Positions 1 to 18,200 of a stretch of DNA of 64,000 nt are shown one piece after another; the first letter of the stretch is position 1; every line of letters begins with the position of its first letter. The DNA is from Xiphophorus maculatus. Taxonomy: Eukaryota > Chordata > Actinopteri > Cyprinodontiformes > Poeciliidae. The position numbers and the translations under genes were made by a program. Below the pieces are notes generated by a model. That model was not told the origin of the DNA. It was given only the letters and a program-made list of their open reading frames with translations, and did not search any database. Location of the stretch: contig NC_036448.1 in the NCBI RefSeq assembly GCF_002775205.1, positions 2,897,498 through 2,961,497 on the forward strand, in the 5' to 3' direction.

Positions 1-2
1 GT

Positions 3-4750
<4,748 letters not shown>

Positions 4751-5000
4751 CTGAAAGCCAGACACGCAGACAAACTTACTGGAAACATTCAAGTTTCAAA
4801 CTTCGTTACCATTCCTTCAATTTTAATCTTGTCAAATAACACATTAAAACCACCGAACAAGGAACTGCAGTCACTAGATAAATTATCTAGTTAAAAGTTA
4901 CAAAAGCCTAAGAAAGGTACAACATATATCTCAAAAGTTTGACATTACCACTACAGAACAAGCTACCCGCAGCGTCTACAGCAAAACACAAAAAACTTAC

Positions 5001-5220
5001 CTCTTCACTTGGTTATTGAAAGTCACAGAATTGAAAATAAGGGTTTCATTAATCCGCCATATCGTCTTTACGTACTCCTTCCTCAGTTTAATGCTAATTT
5101 CGAAAGTTTCTTTTGTGCTAAAGTCGACTTAAACACTTTATTCTAACTTTGATAGAACCTCTTCCGCCGACAACAAACTACGCGCTAAAAGTGACGTGGG
5201 CACATCTCGCGATAAGTCAG
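5001..5220 (-). promoter_or_regulatory. cdc7: cdc7 non-coding first exon and promoter
   Basis: On the minus strand a strong donor (AAGAG|GTAAGT) at 5001/5000 ends a likely 5' UTR exon that splices to the exon holding the cdc7 start. Upstream, at 5160-5220, is a small CpG-rich patch in AT-rich surroundings. It holds GTGACGTGGG (CRE/ATF-like, 5191-5200) and TCTCGCGA (5205-5212), a palindromic core common in vertebrate housekeeping promoters. No TATA box is evident. The exact start site is not visible. Confidence 0.6.
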
Positions 5221-6229
5221 CGCAAATCACGTGGTCTGCGAGAAGAAGAAATAATAGAAGCGTCAATGACGGACAAGAAATCACTGTCAAAACATATATT
5301 TAGTGTATTTGAATGGAAGCTAAAAAAAAAGAAAAGGCTACAGGGTGTTTCTGTCATTGCTAAAAATATTAATTCTCATCTGATGTACATTGAATACAGT
5401 TTCTATGTGTTCTGACTCATAAACGCAAATAACCTCCCAATTACACAAAAATACTACCTACTGAACTAACTTAACAACACCCATTTTACCAGTAATGAGC
5501 AATGTATAACCTTTTAATTATTATGGCCAAATTCGATTTTTATGGAATAAAATTTAAACATACATATATATGGTTTTCTCGTTTATTTTCAAAAGTTTCT
5601 CATTTTTAAGCACTCAAGAAAAAAAGCACAAACCAAACTTTGTAGAGATTTTTTAATTTCTTCATCAGGGCCTGAATAATCAAAGTTGGTTGTCTTATCT
5701 TTACTGCAAGAAAGCAAAAGTAAAACCTATATGTATCACAAATTATGAGATAGACCTTTACTTTTTATTTAAGCAAACATTTGTATTTTCCAAAATTCTA
5801 TTCTGATTAATGAATGCTTTATTAATTCTTGTCACTGTTTGGCTATGTAAAACAAAATAAAATAATTGAAAACATTGAAAAATGTGCTTGTTACCATTAC
5901 TGCTATATGACTTCAACTTGTCTAAACAAATGGAAAAATAATTTGAACCTTTTTTAGTAAAAAAAAATAAATACAAAATCTCACTCTTTGCAACTATTAA
6001 TTTCATTCTTATTTAACCACGATTCAAGGAATAAACAAGTTAACGTAGGCTTTATTTAATAACAAGCATAAATACATTCATTATAACAAATAGAACAGGA
6101 ACAACTTGTTTAATATAAACACATATAATATAACTTAATATACCAATACAGCTCTGAGAGGTTTGTGAAAAAATAAAAGTGTAGCATTGAACACTGAACT
6201 GTAACGGACCTCTTAGAGGATAGTATATT
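5221..6229. other. cdc7-hfm1 intergenic DNA and hfm1 3' UTR
   Basis: AT-rich DNA between the upstream end of cdc7 and the hfm1 stop codon; both genes are on the minus strand. The hfm1 3' UTR should run leftward from 6229. A minus-strand AATAAA (plus TTTATT) at 6051-6056 is a plausible poly(A) signal. The short ORFs here have no recognisable domain. Confidence 0.5.
6051..6056 (-). terminator. hfm1: Candidate hfm1 poly(A) signal
   Basis: AATAAA on the minus strand about 175 bases past the hfm1 stop at 6232-6230. Other A/T-rich hexamers occur nearby, so the cleavage site is uncertain. Confidence 0.4.
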
Positions 6230-9200
6230 CTAGAATATACCATCAAATATGCCAAGGAAAGCTTCCTCCTCTGTGCTGTGAGTAATGAACAAGAAGAAAT
6301 AGAGTAAAAAGCAATTATACATTAATGAGGCAAAAATAAAATCATCTTAATAAATGTAGAGAAGTCCCAGTCATAGCATTTTAAAACAATTGCTATCAGA
6401 GCCCTCATTAAAATGTAATTCTGGATACTTGTTGGTGTACTACAGTCCAATCAACTCATCTGGCTGAGTTTTACACAACTTATTTTTAAAAAGAAACTAG
6501 ATATATATTTTTTCCCAAAGGCATAGCTTAGTTTTACTAAACACATTATTTAGTTTTTACTAAACAGTGACTCCCTGTAATTACAGCGAATGTATTGACT
6601 ACTGCAGCGCCTGATCTTTGTGTACCATGTGACCTGCTCCGTAAGCTTTGCTAATACATCCCCAGCTAATCAAGAGCAGGTTAGTCAATAACTCACTGTT
6701 TATGTTTAGAAACAAATAATAAAGACATGCTTCAGTTAACATGCTTCAGCAATGTTATACAACTTATACAATGCAAAGGACGTTTATGAACAACTTCAGG
6801 TTTTGCACAAACTTAACTGGAACCACATTGAAGATATGTAAAGAGATAATTTATGGAGTTCTAGCAACATACAAAGTAGACTAGCAGGAGCGCAGCACTT
6901 CAATAATCTACTTCACATAGAAAAACCCTGACAGCTGGAACAGTTTATTGAACATTTCTGCACATTGAGGGCTTTCAATAACTAAATAAAACATGAATTT
7001 TACTTTTTGCCAGAAAATCGTGAAGGAAAATGTCTGGCCATTGGTTTGTGAGTGTAAACTATAGCACACTTGCAACATGCAGCAGGACAGTGTTGTAAAC
7101 ACACCATCAAGTCCACTTCTGGCTAGCCCAGAAGAACCAAAATGAATGCTTTGGAGTGGCTTTTTCAAAGTTTGACCATAATTGTAAAACTGCTTTTTAT
7201 ATTGATTTTCACGGGTTATTTATCTGATACTAACACTTTTTATGTTTAGAAACAAATAATAAAGACACGCTTAAGTTTTGTAAAGAAATTGGGATATTTT
7301 AGGTCATATTAAAGTTATTATTCAGGTTCATCTCTAAAAAGTTTTGATACTTTAAATCTGGTGCTGTCAAGAAAAAGTGACAGCACAGACTGTAGTATCT
7401 GGAACTTTGTTGCTCTGTTAGGTGGGATACAGTCACAATATTAATATCGACCATGTAATATGGATAAAATTAATCAAGTTGATTTTACTGCACTGTAAAA
7501 ATAACACAGTCTTAATGAATGCTGATGATAACCCGTCTTAAAACACTAAGACTTGGGACGACAGATCCTGATTGGGACATCCCTAGATAAACAGTGAGAT
7601 TAGATTACCTTTTCTGAAGAGGCAGGTTGGCACTGGATGTTGCATTCATTGTAGAGAAGAAATTCAACCTTCTGCTAACCTGTCCACCCAGAGTGTGTGC
7701 TGGGAGTTTTTCAGGTGTTTTTACATTGAAAACATCACTGAAAACATTTGGTCTCTACACAAAGTGAAAGACAAGAACACAATAACTGTACAACTCCCAC
7801 AACCAAGAACAACACGCCAACGATAAGAAGCAACATCGGCACTTCGGATCACGTTCAACTAGCAAGTCAGACAATTTTAATTAGCAAACAGAAAGAATGG
7901 AAGGAAAATGAGCTTCACATGCCCACACCTGTTCATCCCAGTCCAGTGGAATCCTCTTCTGTGATGTGAATGACTGACTGATAGAAGAGGGTCCAACTTT
8001 CCTGATTTCAGGATTTGGATGTGAAATCGACCTATAACCAGCATGAAATTGAAAGATGTTATTTGATGCGTGTGGTTTTATGTTATAAATTCAGCCGTAA
8101 TAAGATTCAATCCTTTTTTGGAGTCAAACCTCAGTGAAGTAGTGAAAGTGGTCATACAGGGCTCTGCTTGTGAGCTGCTGATCCGCACTGGTGCTGTCAA
8201 AAAATACACAACAAGTAAACTTATAGTCATTACAATTATGGAAAGCAGGGTTGTTCAGATTACAGTTTTCTGGCCTATCATCGATCTTTTAAAAGCCTGA
8301 TATATCATTACAATTTTGGTCTATATTGATTTTTTATTTTTTGAAGAGTTGCTACATATAGAGACAAAGTTGCAAAGTTGGTGAAAGGAGGTGACTAGTG
8401 TTAATCATAAAAGTGTGCGCCCATCTCCAATTTCCCATAATTGAGAAAATTGGCAAAGATTTATTGGTGCATCTCAAATGGAGAGATATTCCAAAAGTCT
8501 TATTGGTCATAAAATACACAAAGCCTTTATAAAATAACATAAAATATATTTTTTTCAATTAAATTTGACTTAAAATGTAACTACCTGATATCTTGTTTTG
8601 AACATGCTGCTGCACCTGAGGCTGAAAGCCTCTTGTACATGGGGGTGGGGATGCTTCGCTGGCATTCAGCAAGTTTTCATCATCAAAATCTCTCCAGTCA
8701 TCCCATTCATTTCCCAGGTCAAAGGTGACAGTTGGTATTTGAAGAGATGAAGGACTTTTGTAGGGGGTTTTTTGTTCTGGCACCGCAGTGGACCAGCCCG
8801 ATGAAGCTGAGCTGACTGTGTTGATCTGGTTCGGAGGCGGTCTGGAGCCCGAGTCGGATTTCAGGGTCATCCACTTTGAAGAATCTGGAAAGAAAAATTA
8901 TATAGCAAACAGACAGGAAGTAAAATAAAATATATTTGTAGAGTTCTAGAAAAGTGAAGCGTGAGAGCTCAACTTGCTATATCACAAGCGAGTTATTTTT
9001 TTATTACTATAAAGAGAACAAATGTATGGCACTTAACATACATGATACCACAGAATGTGTCATATTAATAAACAAAATTAAATAGTTAAGCAGAACATGG
9101 ATCGCTGTACTTTGATGATAAGCTGGTGCTGCAGGAGAAATTTTAGAAGTCTCTGCCATTCCCTCAGGACCGTCTTCTGCATGGAAACGGTAATCTGAAA

Positions 9201-12200
9201 AAGAAACAATACGACAGTAGAACAGAAAAAATAAATGTACGCTGTCAAAATCAGTTTAGTACGATGGTGGGCCAATGTAGTCAGAAAACAAAAGGAAGAG
9301 CAAATTTCCACCTAAAACCTCTAAAACATTTTGAGTTTCAAACATTGAAAGTTTTCAATGGTGGTTATTATTATTTATGTTTACAAGAATGGCCAAAGAT
9401 GAAAACTGGCCACAGTAGATGATCATCTGCAGACTGATGCATCTCTCAAGTTCTGTGTCACAAGGTTTGTGGAGTTTAAAATACTCTTTATGCTAAAGTT
9501 TGTTTACCTCTGTCAAAATCCTCCAAACAAACTACATCAGGCAGCTCAGCGTAGTGTTCCGCTGTCAGCTCCATGTCCGCACTGTTATACCCATTTCCTG
9601 CATGCCTGCACATAAACACACAGAACAAAAGCTTGAAATAACAACGTTTACTCACACGATGCTTGTTTTAGCATTTATCTAGCCACAACCTTTCATCAAA
9701 TAGATACCAGAATAAGCTAGGGATCATGTCTTAGTGTTGTGAAAAATGAAAATCTGATTTTCAAAAACAAAACAAGAAATGCAGATCTGCTAGAGCTGCA
9801 GTGTGGAAACATAAGTTTCAGTCAAAGAAGAAAAAAGAAGTTGGGACACCAAACCTTTTACTAGAAAGCTAAAAAATATTGTCTAGTAGATCAACGACCT
9901 CATTCCTTCTTTGAAATATTCAACTTTTTACATGTAAATATATAAATCAAAACTGAAATATATTATGTGTACCGATTTATATTGTTATTGTTTGGTCTCT
10001 TGTCTAAAGGTTCTCCAAGATGTTACAAGCTAGCATTTTAGCTACAAAAACTAGCTAAACAAAATTACCCAACTCTGATGGATTGTACTTGTAATGAATG
10101 AATGAATGAATGAATGAATGAATGAAATGTAAGTACCAGGAGCCAGAGGGAAGTGTTTCTCTGGGTTTGTAAGCAAACCTCTTCATGTTGACAGACGAAG
10201 GCTCTTCACTCATTTTTATCTGATGATCACAAAACATGAAACATCCACAACATGAAGCACATATGTTGCAAAATTAAACTTACTATTTTACACATAAAGG
10301 TGTTTGCACCAACACACATACAAGGTCTTTGATAGAATGAACTTTGAAATGCAGATGTTTTATTTAAAGATTGTTCTTATTAGAACAAAAATGAACAGAG
10401 TCAATGAAAAATCTGTAGAATGTGCCACTTTCTTTTTTCTTAATCAGTAGATTAATTGATAACTGCATTGGGTTTTACACTTATATCTTGAATGAAGAAG
10501 ACAACTCTGTATGCCTTTCTATGTTCTGTCCTATGTTTTCCGTTCTGTGTTGGTACAGCAGTTGATCACAAGAGTTTTGTATTTTTAAGCCGGTAATAAA
10601 ATGCTTAACAAAAAGTAAATATTGACAGAAAAGCATAACTTGGTAATCTGTCTGGACTTAAAGTACAAGAGTAGTTCATTTCCGAGCTCTGAAAAATCTT
10701 TCAGGTAAACTACAACAAAGGCCAGTACAAGTTATAAAGCTATGATTATTATATAGACTAACATTTAAGCAGAGAGGCAGTGCAAAAATCTTCTTGTCTA
10801 CCTTAAGGCGTTTGACAGGGGTCTGTGCAAGTACGTCAGACCTGTTCCTCAGGTCCTCCAAGTAAGAGGAGAAGCTGGATTCATAGTTGGCTGACCTTTT
10901 CTGTCCTACAGCAACACCTACTTTACCTAAGGAGGAAATACAGAGGGGTTAACACAAAACCGACAAACGGAAACATGTAAATTACACAGGCTGACACATA
11001 AACCAGAAAACGTTATATGTTTTACTCACAGCAGTCATGAGCACAGAGGTTCTTATTTTTGCAGAAATGATTGCACTGTCTTTTACTGGCTGAGTCTGAT
11101 CACACGCACACAGAAAAAAAAGTCAGCTCCTCTGCGTTGATGTAAGGAACAAAAACTATTTTACCTTGTGGCATCAACCAAAACCATCATTATTAAACTG
11201 CTTTATATTGCCTTGCTTCTTTGGAGATGAGGTTTTTGGCGTCTCAGCGCAGTGTGAGCGTTGAGCTCTCTGTCCAACAAGATTATCTGTTTTGCTTTGT
11301 GGAATTTCGGTCCCAAGACTTGGAGCTGCAGCAGAGTAGTACACAGGAAACTTCAGCTGGATGTCCAGACCCACTGCAAAGAACGACAAACTCAAGTTTA
11401 ATGAGCTCTGAAAATTCTACTCTTTTTATGAACATCTACATTTACCAAAAAAAAAAACTAACTGTAATTATTTCCCAACACTGAATTTTCACCTACAAAA
11501 TAAATGTTTTCAAATTACAGATTGATATGAATAAATTGTGAACAAGATATATTCCCTGTTCATCCCTAACGTGAGCGAAAAAGACTTTTGAAATGTTTGT
11601 TAATATATTTCTAAGCAGAAATGTATCTAAAGATATTTCCGTAGTTTACCATATTCTGAGCTGATGAGGTTGACACTGATCTCATTTCCTTTGGAAGTCT
11701 TAGGCACATCTATCTTTTTGGTCCAGCTACCAGACTTCAGCAGCAACGAGTCCCTGAAGAAACAGAGATGAAAACGTCTTTCTTGGACCAGCTTAAACTC
11801 CAGTTGTGTTTTAGTACAGCAACATTAACCAAGGGGAATGTTTCTCACTTGAGTTTGTGAAGAATGACTACGTGGTTTTCAGAGTTGCCAATGATCAGAG
11901 AGACGTAGTGATGGTCTGGAGCTGTTCTCCTGGACAGCAGCTGGGTTTGGTTTTGTAGGGTCACCTTTACCACAATCTCAGCTGTGGCACTGCTGTACCT
12001 GGGCAGCTACAAAAAAAAACCCAAGAAGCTTAAAGACAGAGGAGCGGCGATAACAGAAGTTGAAATCACTAGTGTGGGATGGAAATCTATTTTGAAGTAA
12101 TCAAAATGAAATAGTTAAGTAAAAAAGGAGGGAACAGGGATTAACAGAAAGTTCTCTATTTACTCAGTCTTGGTTATCCTCGCCTAGAAGTCATATTTAC

Positions 12201-15200
12201 ACCAAACTAAAAACTGTAGCTCAAAACAACAACAAAAAGTTTCTCAATAACAAAAAGTCAGACATGTTTTATTGCTGCACTTGATTCGCCTGCAGGTCAG
12301 AGCTTGGAACTGCGAAAGAGTTCAGCGTGTTGTAGCTGCAAGTCGAAAACCAGTAAGAATTCCTATTTATGTTGGTGCTAACTGCTACTCAAACACAGGC
12401 TGATAATAACATACCACATGTCCAAACTCTTTTCTCAATTCTTTTAACTAGCCTATTGTTTTTGATGAGAAAATGGAACATTTTGGACATTATTTTAATG
12501 ATCCTACTCCCACTCAATTTCTTTGGAACAAATATGCAATTATTAATAACTGAACAGTATTTCTATGTTTTAAGTTACTGTACAGTATGTTATTCTTACT
12601 GCTGTTATTAATAATTTTTTTGTGTCAATCTATATGAAACAATTGGCCTGCTGTCACTTTGCTGCTGAGAACCAAGAAGGCTTATTCTATTCTATTCTAT
12701 TCTATTCTATTCTATTCTATTCTATTCTATTCTATTCTATTCTAACTTGTTCATAAGGATGTATGCCACTGGTTTAAGTCATAAATCTAAAAAATTCATA
12801 TTTATACTATACAACAACTATCACTACATTCTACTGTATATGTGCAGCGGGAGCCATGTTGGATACTAAACTTGCAGTTGATGTAATTCTACAGCTTTCT
12901 TTGTCTTTGCTAACATGAACTAAGAGAATTTTAATAAAATGTTCGTTAATGAAACAGAAAAGAAATTCTGGACAGAAAATGTATCCTTTAAAAACATAAA
13001 ATGATTCAAATGAATACAAAGATGCTTTTCTGATTCTTGTTGCTGTGAGGCTCACCTGTTCCAGGTTAATGTCGTACTTTGGAAGATGAACGACAGATTC
13101 TCTGATTTGGCTTCCAAATGGCGGATGTCTGTTAAGAATCTGCATTGGGACAAAACATTGTTATTAGCAGAAAATGAGGCAAAAGGTTAAAATCAAAACA
13201 AGTTTCAAATGAAAAGAACTTTAATTATAAGCAGTCACTAAACTAACAGTCATATTCTAATTCAAAAAATGTGAAAGTGCATTCAGACAAAGGCCTGAAA
13301 ATAACATCCTAAAAGTAGGTACTAAACATACTTTTCATTAAGCTCACATTACTTTATTAAACATGTTTTTTTTTGTTTTTTTTTAAATTGGTCTGATGTC
13401 TAATTGTAAATGTCTTGTTTATATTAGCTGTCTGTGGTAAAATCATCATAACTAACAGAAGAAAGGCTGCAATTAATCTATATAATGTGTTTCACTTAGT
13501 TATTTAAGTTCCTGAAATAAATTAACTTTTCAATGATATTCAAATGTATTGAATGGGTCTGTATATCATAGTGCAGTGAAACACACAACAGTGTATGGTT
13601 GTCAGAGGTTTCCAGTAAAAACGTTAGAGTGGCTGACCAGCTCCAGCTCTCTGGGGTTGGTTTGCTCTATTTTGCTGAAACTGGTGAGGCCAGCATTCAC
13701 CATGGCAGTTGACAGAGTCAAACCTGAAGCACGGTGTGACACGGAAAAACATCAAGTTTAAGTTAATAACGTAGAAATTTAGGCATAAAAAGGTCTTGTA
13801 TGGGAAGTCTAATAATACTGTATATTTTAGTAATGTAGTCCTGAATTTAGCCATTTTATGATGCATAGTGTGGCGATGCGCTGACCTATCTTCTCCATCT
13901 GTTTGGAAACAAAAGGTGAGTTTTCCCACAACTTAGCTCTAAAGCACTTAGCTAAGATCAGGGAGTTAAGCGCAGCACAAAACCCAGTCTTAGATTGCTG
14001 AGTAAGAAACTCTGACAGGCCTGTGGAGAAGAAAACACAAGATAAGTCAGAAAAAGAGAGACCTCTGCAATGAAAAAAAAAAACTGTTCACTTTTTGCCA
14101 TTTTTTATATAATACTCACATTTGCTGATGCGCATTCCGATTCTGAAGATCTTTGCAGTCTCTTGTGTAAGACCAAAGTCTTGAATTGAGATCGAGCTCA
14201 ACTGAGCCTGAATTAAGCTACAAGAAAACATGGATCAGAACCATCAATGTTCTTGAGACAGACACTTTTCTATGATGTTCTACCAAAAAACACCGACCAG
14301 TTCACTTTCATCTCGCTGGTTTTGATCTTTCCCTCAAGTGGAAATCTAAAAGAATACATCCAACAATCTAACGCTGCTATTACTGTATCTGGTTAGACAT
14401 ACATCAAGAACATGTTTTGATGTAATACTTTATAATCCTTCAAAGGCGTCTGACCTGATGGTGGCCCTGTTCTTGTCTCTGTTCAGGGTGTTCAGGGGTT
14501 TCTTTTCGTTTACTCTCAGCTGAACGTCCTTGAACTCCTTGCTCTTTGACACCAGGTCAACCTGTGCACAAAATGCCAAAGGCCTTTAAACTGGATCCAT
14601 TTATTCATTGCCGCCCTTTAGTAAAAGTGTTCTCTCAAAATATTTGCACCAACTAAAGTCCTGTTTTAAGCCAAAGCACACAGAATGTGGATTTTCTTTT
14701 CCTGTAGCACAGAGAGCCTACCAGGTCAGGCAATGTTTCAGTGCCGGTAACTCTGCTGAACAGCTGCATTGTTTCAAAGGCTACGCAGTATCTCGCCATC
14801 AACCTGCCAGCTTCTGTTAAAATACAAGAAGCGTCTTCAGATAAAAACATAGAAACTCCTTTCAAAGCACTAAGGTAACATGCTATGTTTCTCCACCTGT
14901 GGGTTTGATGTTGATATCCTCATCCATAGTGATCAAATCAATAGCCGACAGAGAGTTGAGGTTCTTCAGACACAGTTCTGAAAAAGACAGGATAATCCAA
15001 CTGGGTAACCCTGTATTTGAAGGGGTGTGCATAAGAATGTCATGACACTGTCATGAGTATGACAAAAACACTTATAATGAACATGAAGAAGTCTTCATGA
15101 ATGTTTATGACAGCTGTCATTAAGTGTCACTCGGTAAATACTGACATTTTCAATGCAAAATTTTGCATTAAAAGTCTCAACTTTACATTAAAAGTAACAT

Positions 15201-18200
15201 TATTTACCAAATGACACTTAATGACAACGGTCATGAACATTCATAAAGACTCCTTCATGTTCATTAAAGGTGTTTTGTCATGTTTATGACAGTGTCATAT
15301 CAGTCTTATGCACGTCCTTCAAATAAAGTGTTACCTCAACTTTTACCTTTGACTAGAAGAAAACTGTCAGCACTTTGCTAATATCTGGTACTATTTTGAT
15401 CAGTTTTAATGTATTTGCAGGTAACTGATCAGTCAGCGCTCACCTTGCAGCTTTGCTTCAATACCATATCTGTCTAAGTTGGTTGAGAAACCTGAGTAGA
15501 AAGTGAGAACATAAGGGAGTAAACGTCATACTTTATTATATTTATTGTATTTATGCTAAACCTCAGATATCTGTATCTGTATCTGTATCTGTATCGGAAG
15601 TGAAAAGAGTGGATTGGTGCATCCCTAGTTTTAATATGAGAAAAAGGATGTGTATGCAAGGCACTGAAGAAGATAAACGCTTGATTTGAATTTATGGGGC
15701 TGACCGTAGTGTGACGGGTTCTTCAGGGCTCTGATGTACAGGAAGGTGGAGCGTATCCAGTCTAGAGCCATGTTGACATCACTGATGGTCTGGAGAACAA
15801 TCTCAGCATTCAGGTGCTCCACCAGGTGACTGTGTAAGCTACAGGAGCACAGCGTATTATAATATTATCTGTATTGTGGGTATGCTTCTGCAGGAAAGAA
15901 GGACAGAGTAAAAAGAAAAAAAAGAGGGGTGGGGAGTAAAAACAAGCATCTCTTTGTCTACCTGCTCTCAATGATCTCTATCCCATTCATAAGTTTCATG
16001 TATTTCTCTCTGGTGTGAACCTTGGTCATGATCACTGCTGTAGCTGATGTATCAAACTGAGGGGTTGAAATGCAGTGAGAAAGAACGTGTAAAATGTCAT
16101 TGTATTTAAAAAAAAAAAAACATTGCAGTGAGAACAAAAAAACAGAAAGTGTTCCTCAAGTTTTAACTGTGTTGCTACCTGAGGCCGCCCCGCCCGGCCA
16201 ATCATCTGCAGGATGTCAGCCTCGCTGTACTCTTCACAGGAGCCGGCAACGTACTGCATTGTTGACTTGATGACCACCAGGTGAGCAGGAAGGTTCACCC
16301 CCATAGCCAGAGTCCGGGTTGTAACTGAGACGTCACAAACAGCAGGGCATCTTAAATTATTCAGCCTTCTCTGCCAATTAGGTTTATGGGCAAAATTCTA
16401 ACTGGTCCATGCATTTTCGATAAACAGATTACATAATAACAGCTTAAGCAGGTAAGTAAAACTATTTAAACTAGTAAAATAAACTATTTAAACATGGATT
16501 TGATCCAAATTCAACAGTAAATCGTGTAACTACTGTAAACTCAAAATTATTCAAACCCCTAAATAATATTCTTCATAAGCCTGGGACCACACCTGATCTC
16601 TCAACGCTTTGATTAGTTACATCAGGTCTGTTGGTTTTAAAGGGGGGGTACTTTGCAAAAGATTGTTTTTGAGCTTTATATTATTACTCATCAAAGACAT
16701 ATCTGGAGTGTTGCTTTGATTTGAGAAATTCTTTAATCCCCGTGACAACCATTCGGGGACACCTGCTCCTACAAAGCGCCGCATATTTACCCAAAGCTCC
16801 ACCCTGAAGTTTTAGTCCCCAGCTGAGCTCTCGCCTCACAGAGCAGCCCTCCCTCCGGACTCCCCCACTCAGCTCCTCCAGGCTAGTGGCAGCAGAACTG
16901 TGCATCAGCTGAGCTCATTATAGGAACTTCTTCTCAGCCCAGTATTTCTAAAACTGTTATAAACAGCATCATGGAGAAGCATTGTTGCAATGACATGCTG
17001 ATGGCATAGTGTCGGAAAGAGTAAGAGCTTCTTAAAGAGAAAGAAGTCAATTTTAAGGCGTCAGTTGCAACTAAAATGGAAATTTAGCTGTGGGGGTTGA
17101 ACAATTTTAAGCGTACCTGTAGAATGTACCCACATACTGTAGTTTTCTCATCACTTTGAAGAAGAATGATGGAAAAGAATTACAGTAAAGTCCTATGAAA
17201 AGAAACTGTGTGGTTTGATGCAACTATCTTAACCATTAATATATTATTTAAAAAATTGGGTCATTTCCTGGCATAGTTATCTTCCAAAACAGACACTGTG
17301 ACTATTTTTCTGAGTCATGATAATAATAAAATGCTTTTCCATAGACCTTGTATTTGCTCTTACATAGGACAGGCAGGTCTCCCAGGGTGAAGGCCTTTTC
17401 TACCAGCTTCCTGTCAGACAAGTCAACGCCTGCATGGTGGTAACCAACTCCTAACATCATCAGATCTGGGCCAAAAGATGAACACAACATGTTTTATGTA
17501 AACACACGTGGGTTCTGTCAGATGATCCAGACTTTAACAGGTTTATGTCTCACTTCTAAGTTATAAAAAAATAGGTAAATTGACCAAATAGTTGATAGTT
17601 ATTAAGCAACACAGTTTTAGAGCAGTCCACTGCGCTAATTAAATAGGCCATCAAGCAATACAACTACACTGCATTATTACTACTTTTATACATCGACATA
17701 TAATAGTTTCCCAAACGTTTGGTTTAACATGGTGCAAGGTGCAATACCTCTCAGTTTTGAATCCAGAATAGAGTTTGCATATTTCATCAACCTGCAAAGT
17801 CAATAAGATCTCATAAGCACAGCAGAGTAAACTCCAATACTCTAAAGAAATCTACAACATATTGTTATTAAATGATTCGCACACATAGAGACATCAGAAT
17901 GGTGCACCTTTGCTTGTGTTCAAAGCTCATTATGAATCGGGCATCCTTGGCCAAAACTGCAGCCGACTGCTGAGCTCCTTTCCTTGTTGAGCAAAACTAC
18001 AAAAAGCAAGAGATGCAAAATGAAAGGAACAGTAAACAGAAAAAGGGGGAAAGTAATCCTTTAAACTAAAAAAAATATTGCCACCTTCTATAAAGTCATG
18101 TAAATAACTACGACACCGCACCACAGACTACGTGTTTTTTAATTTACACAACTGTTAATAAGACTAGATCAATCATATTTTTCCAAGGACTGTATAAACA

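Noticed and set aside
5149-5415. 88-residue plus-strand ORF at the cdc7 promoter
   Set aside because: There is no recognisable domain, its composition is Lys-rich and AT-driven, and it overlaps the promoter and 5' exon of cdc7.
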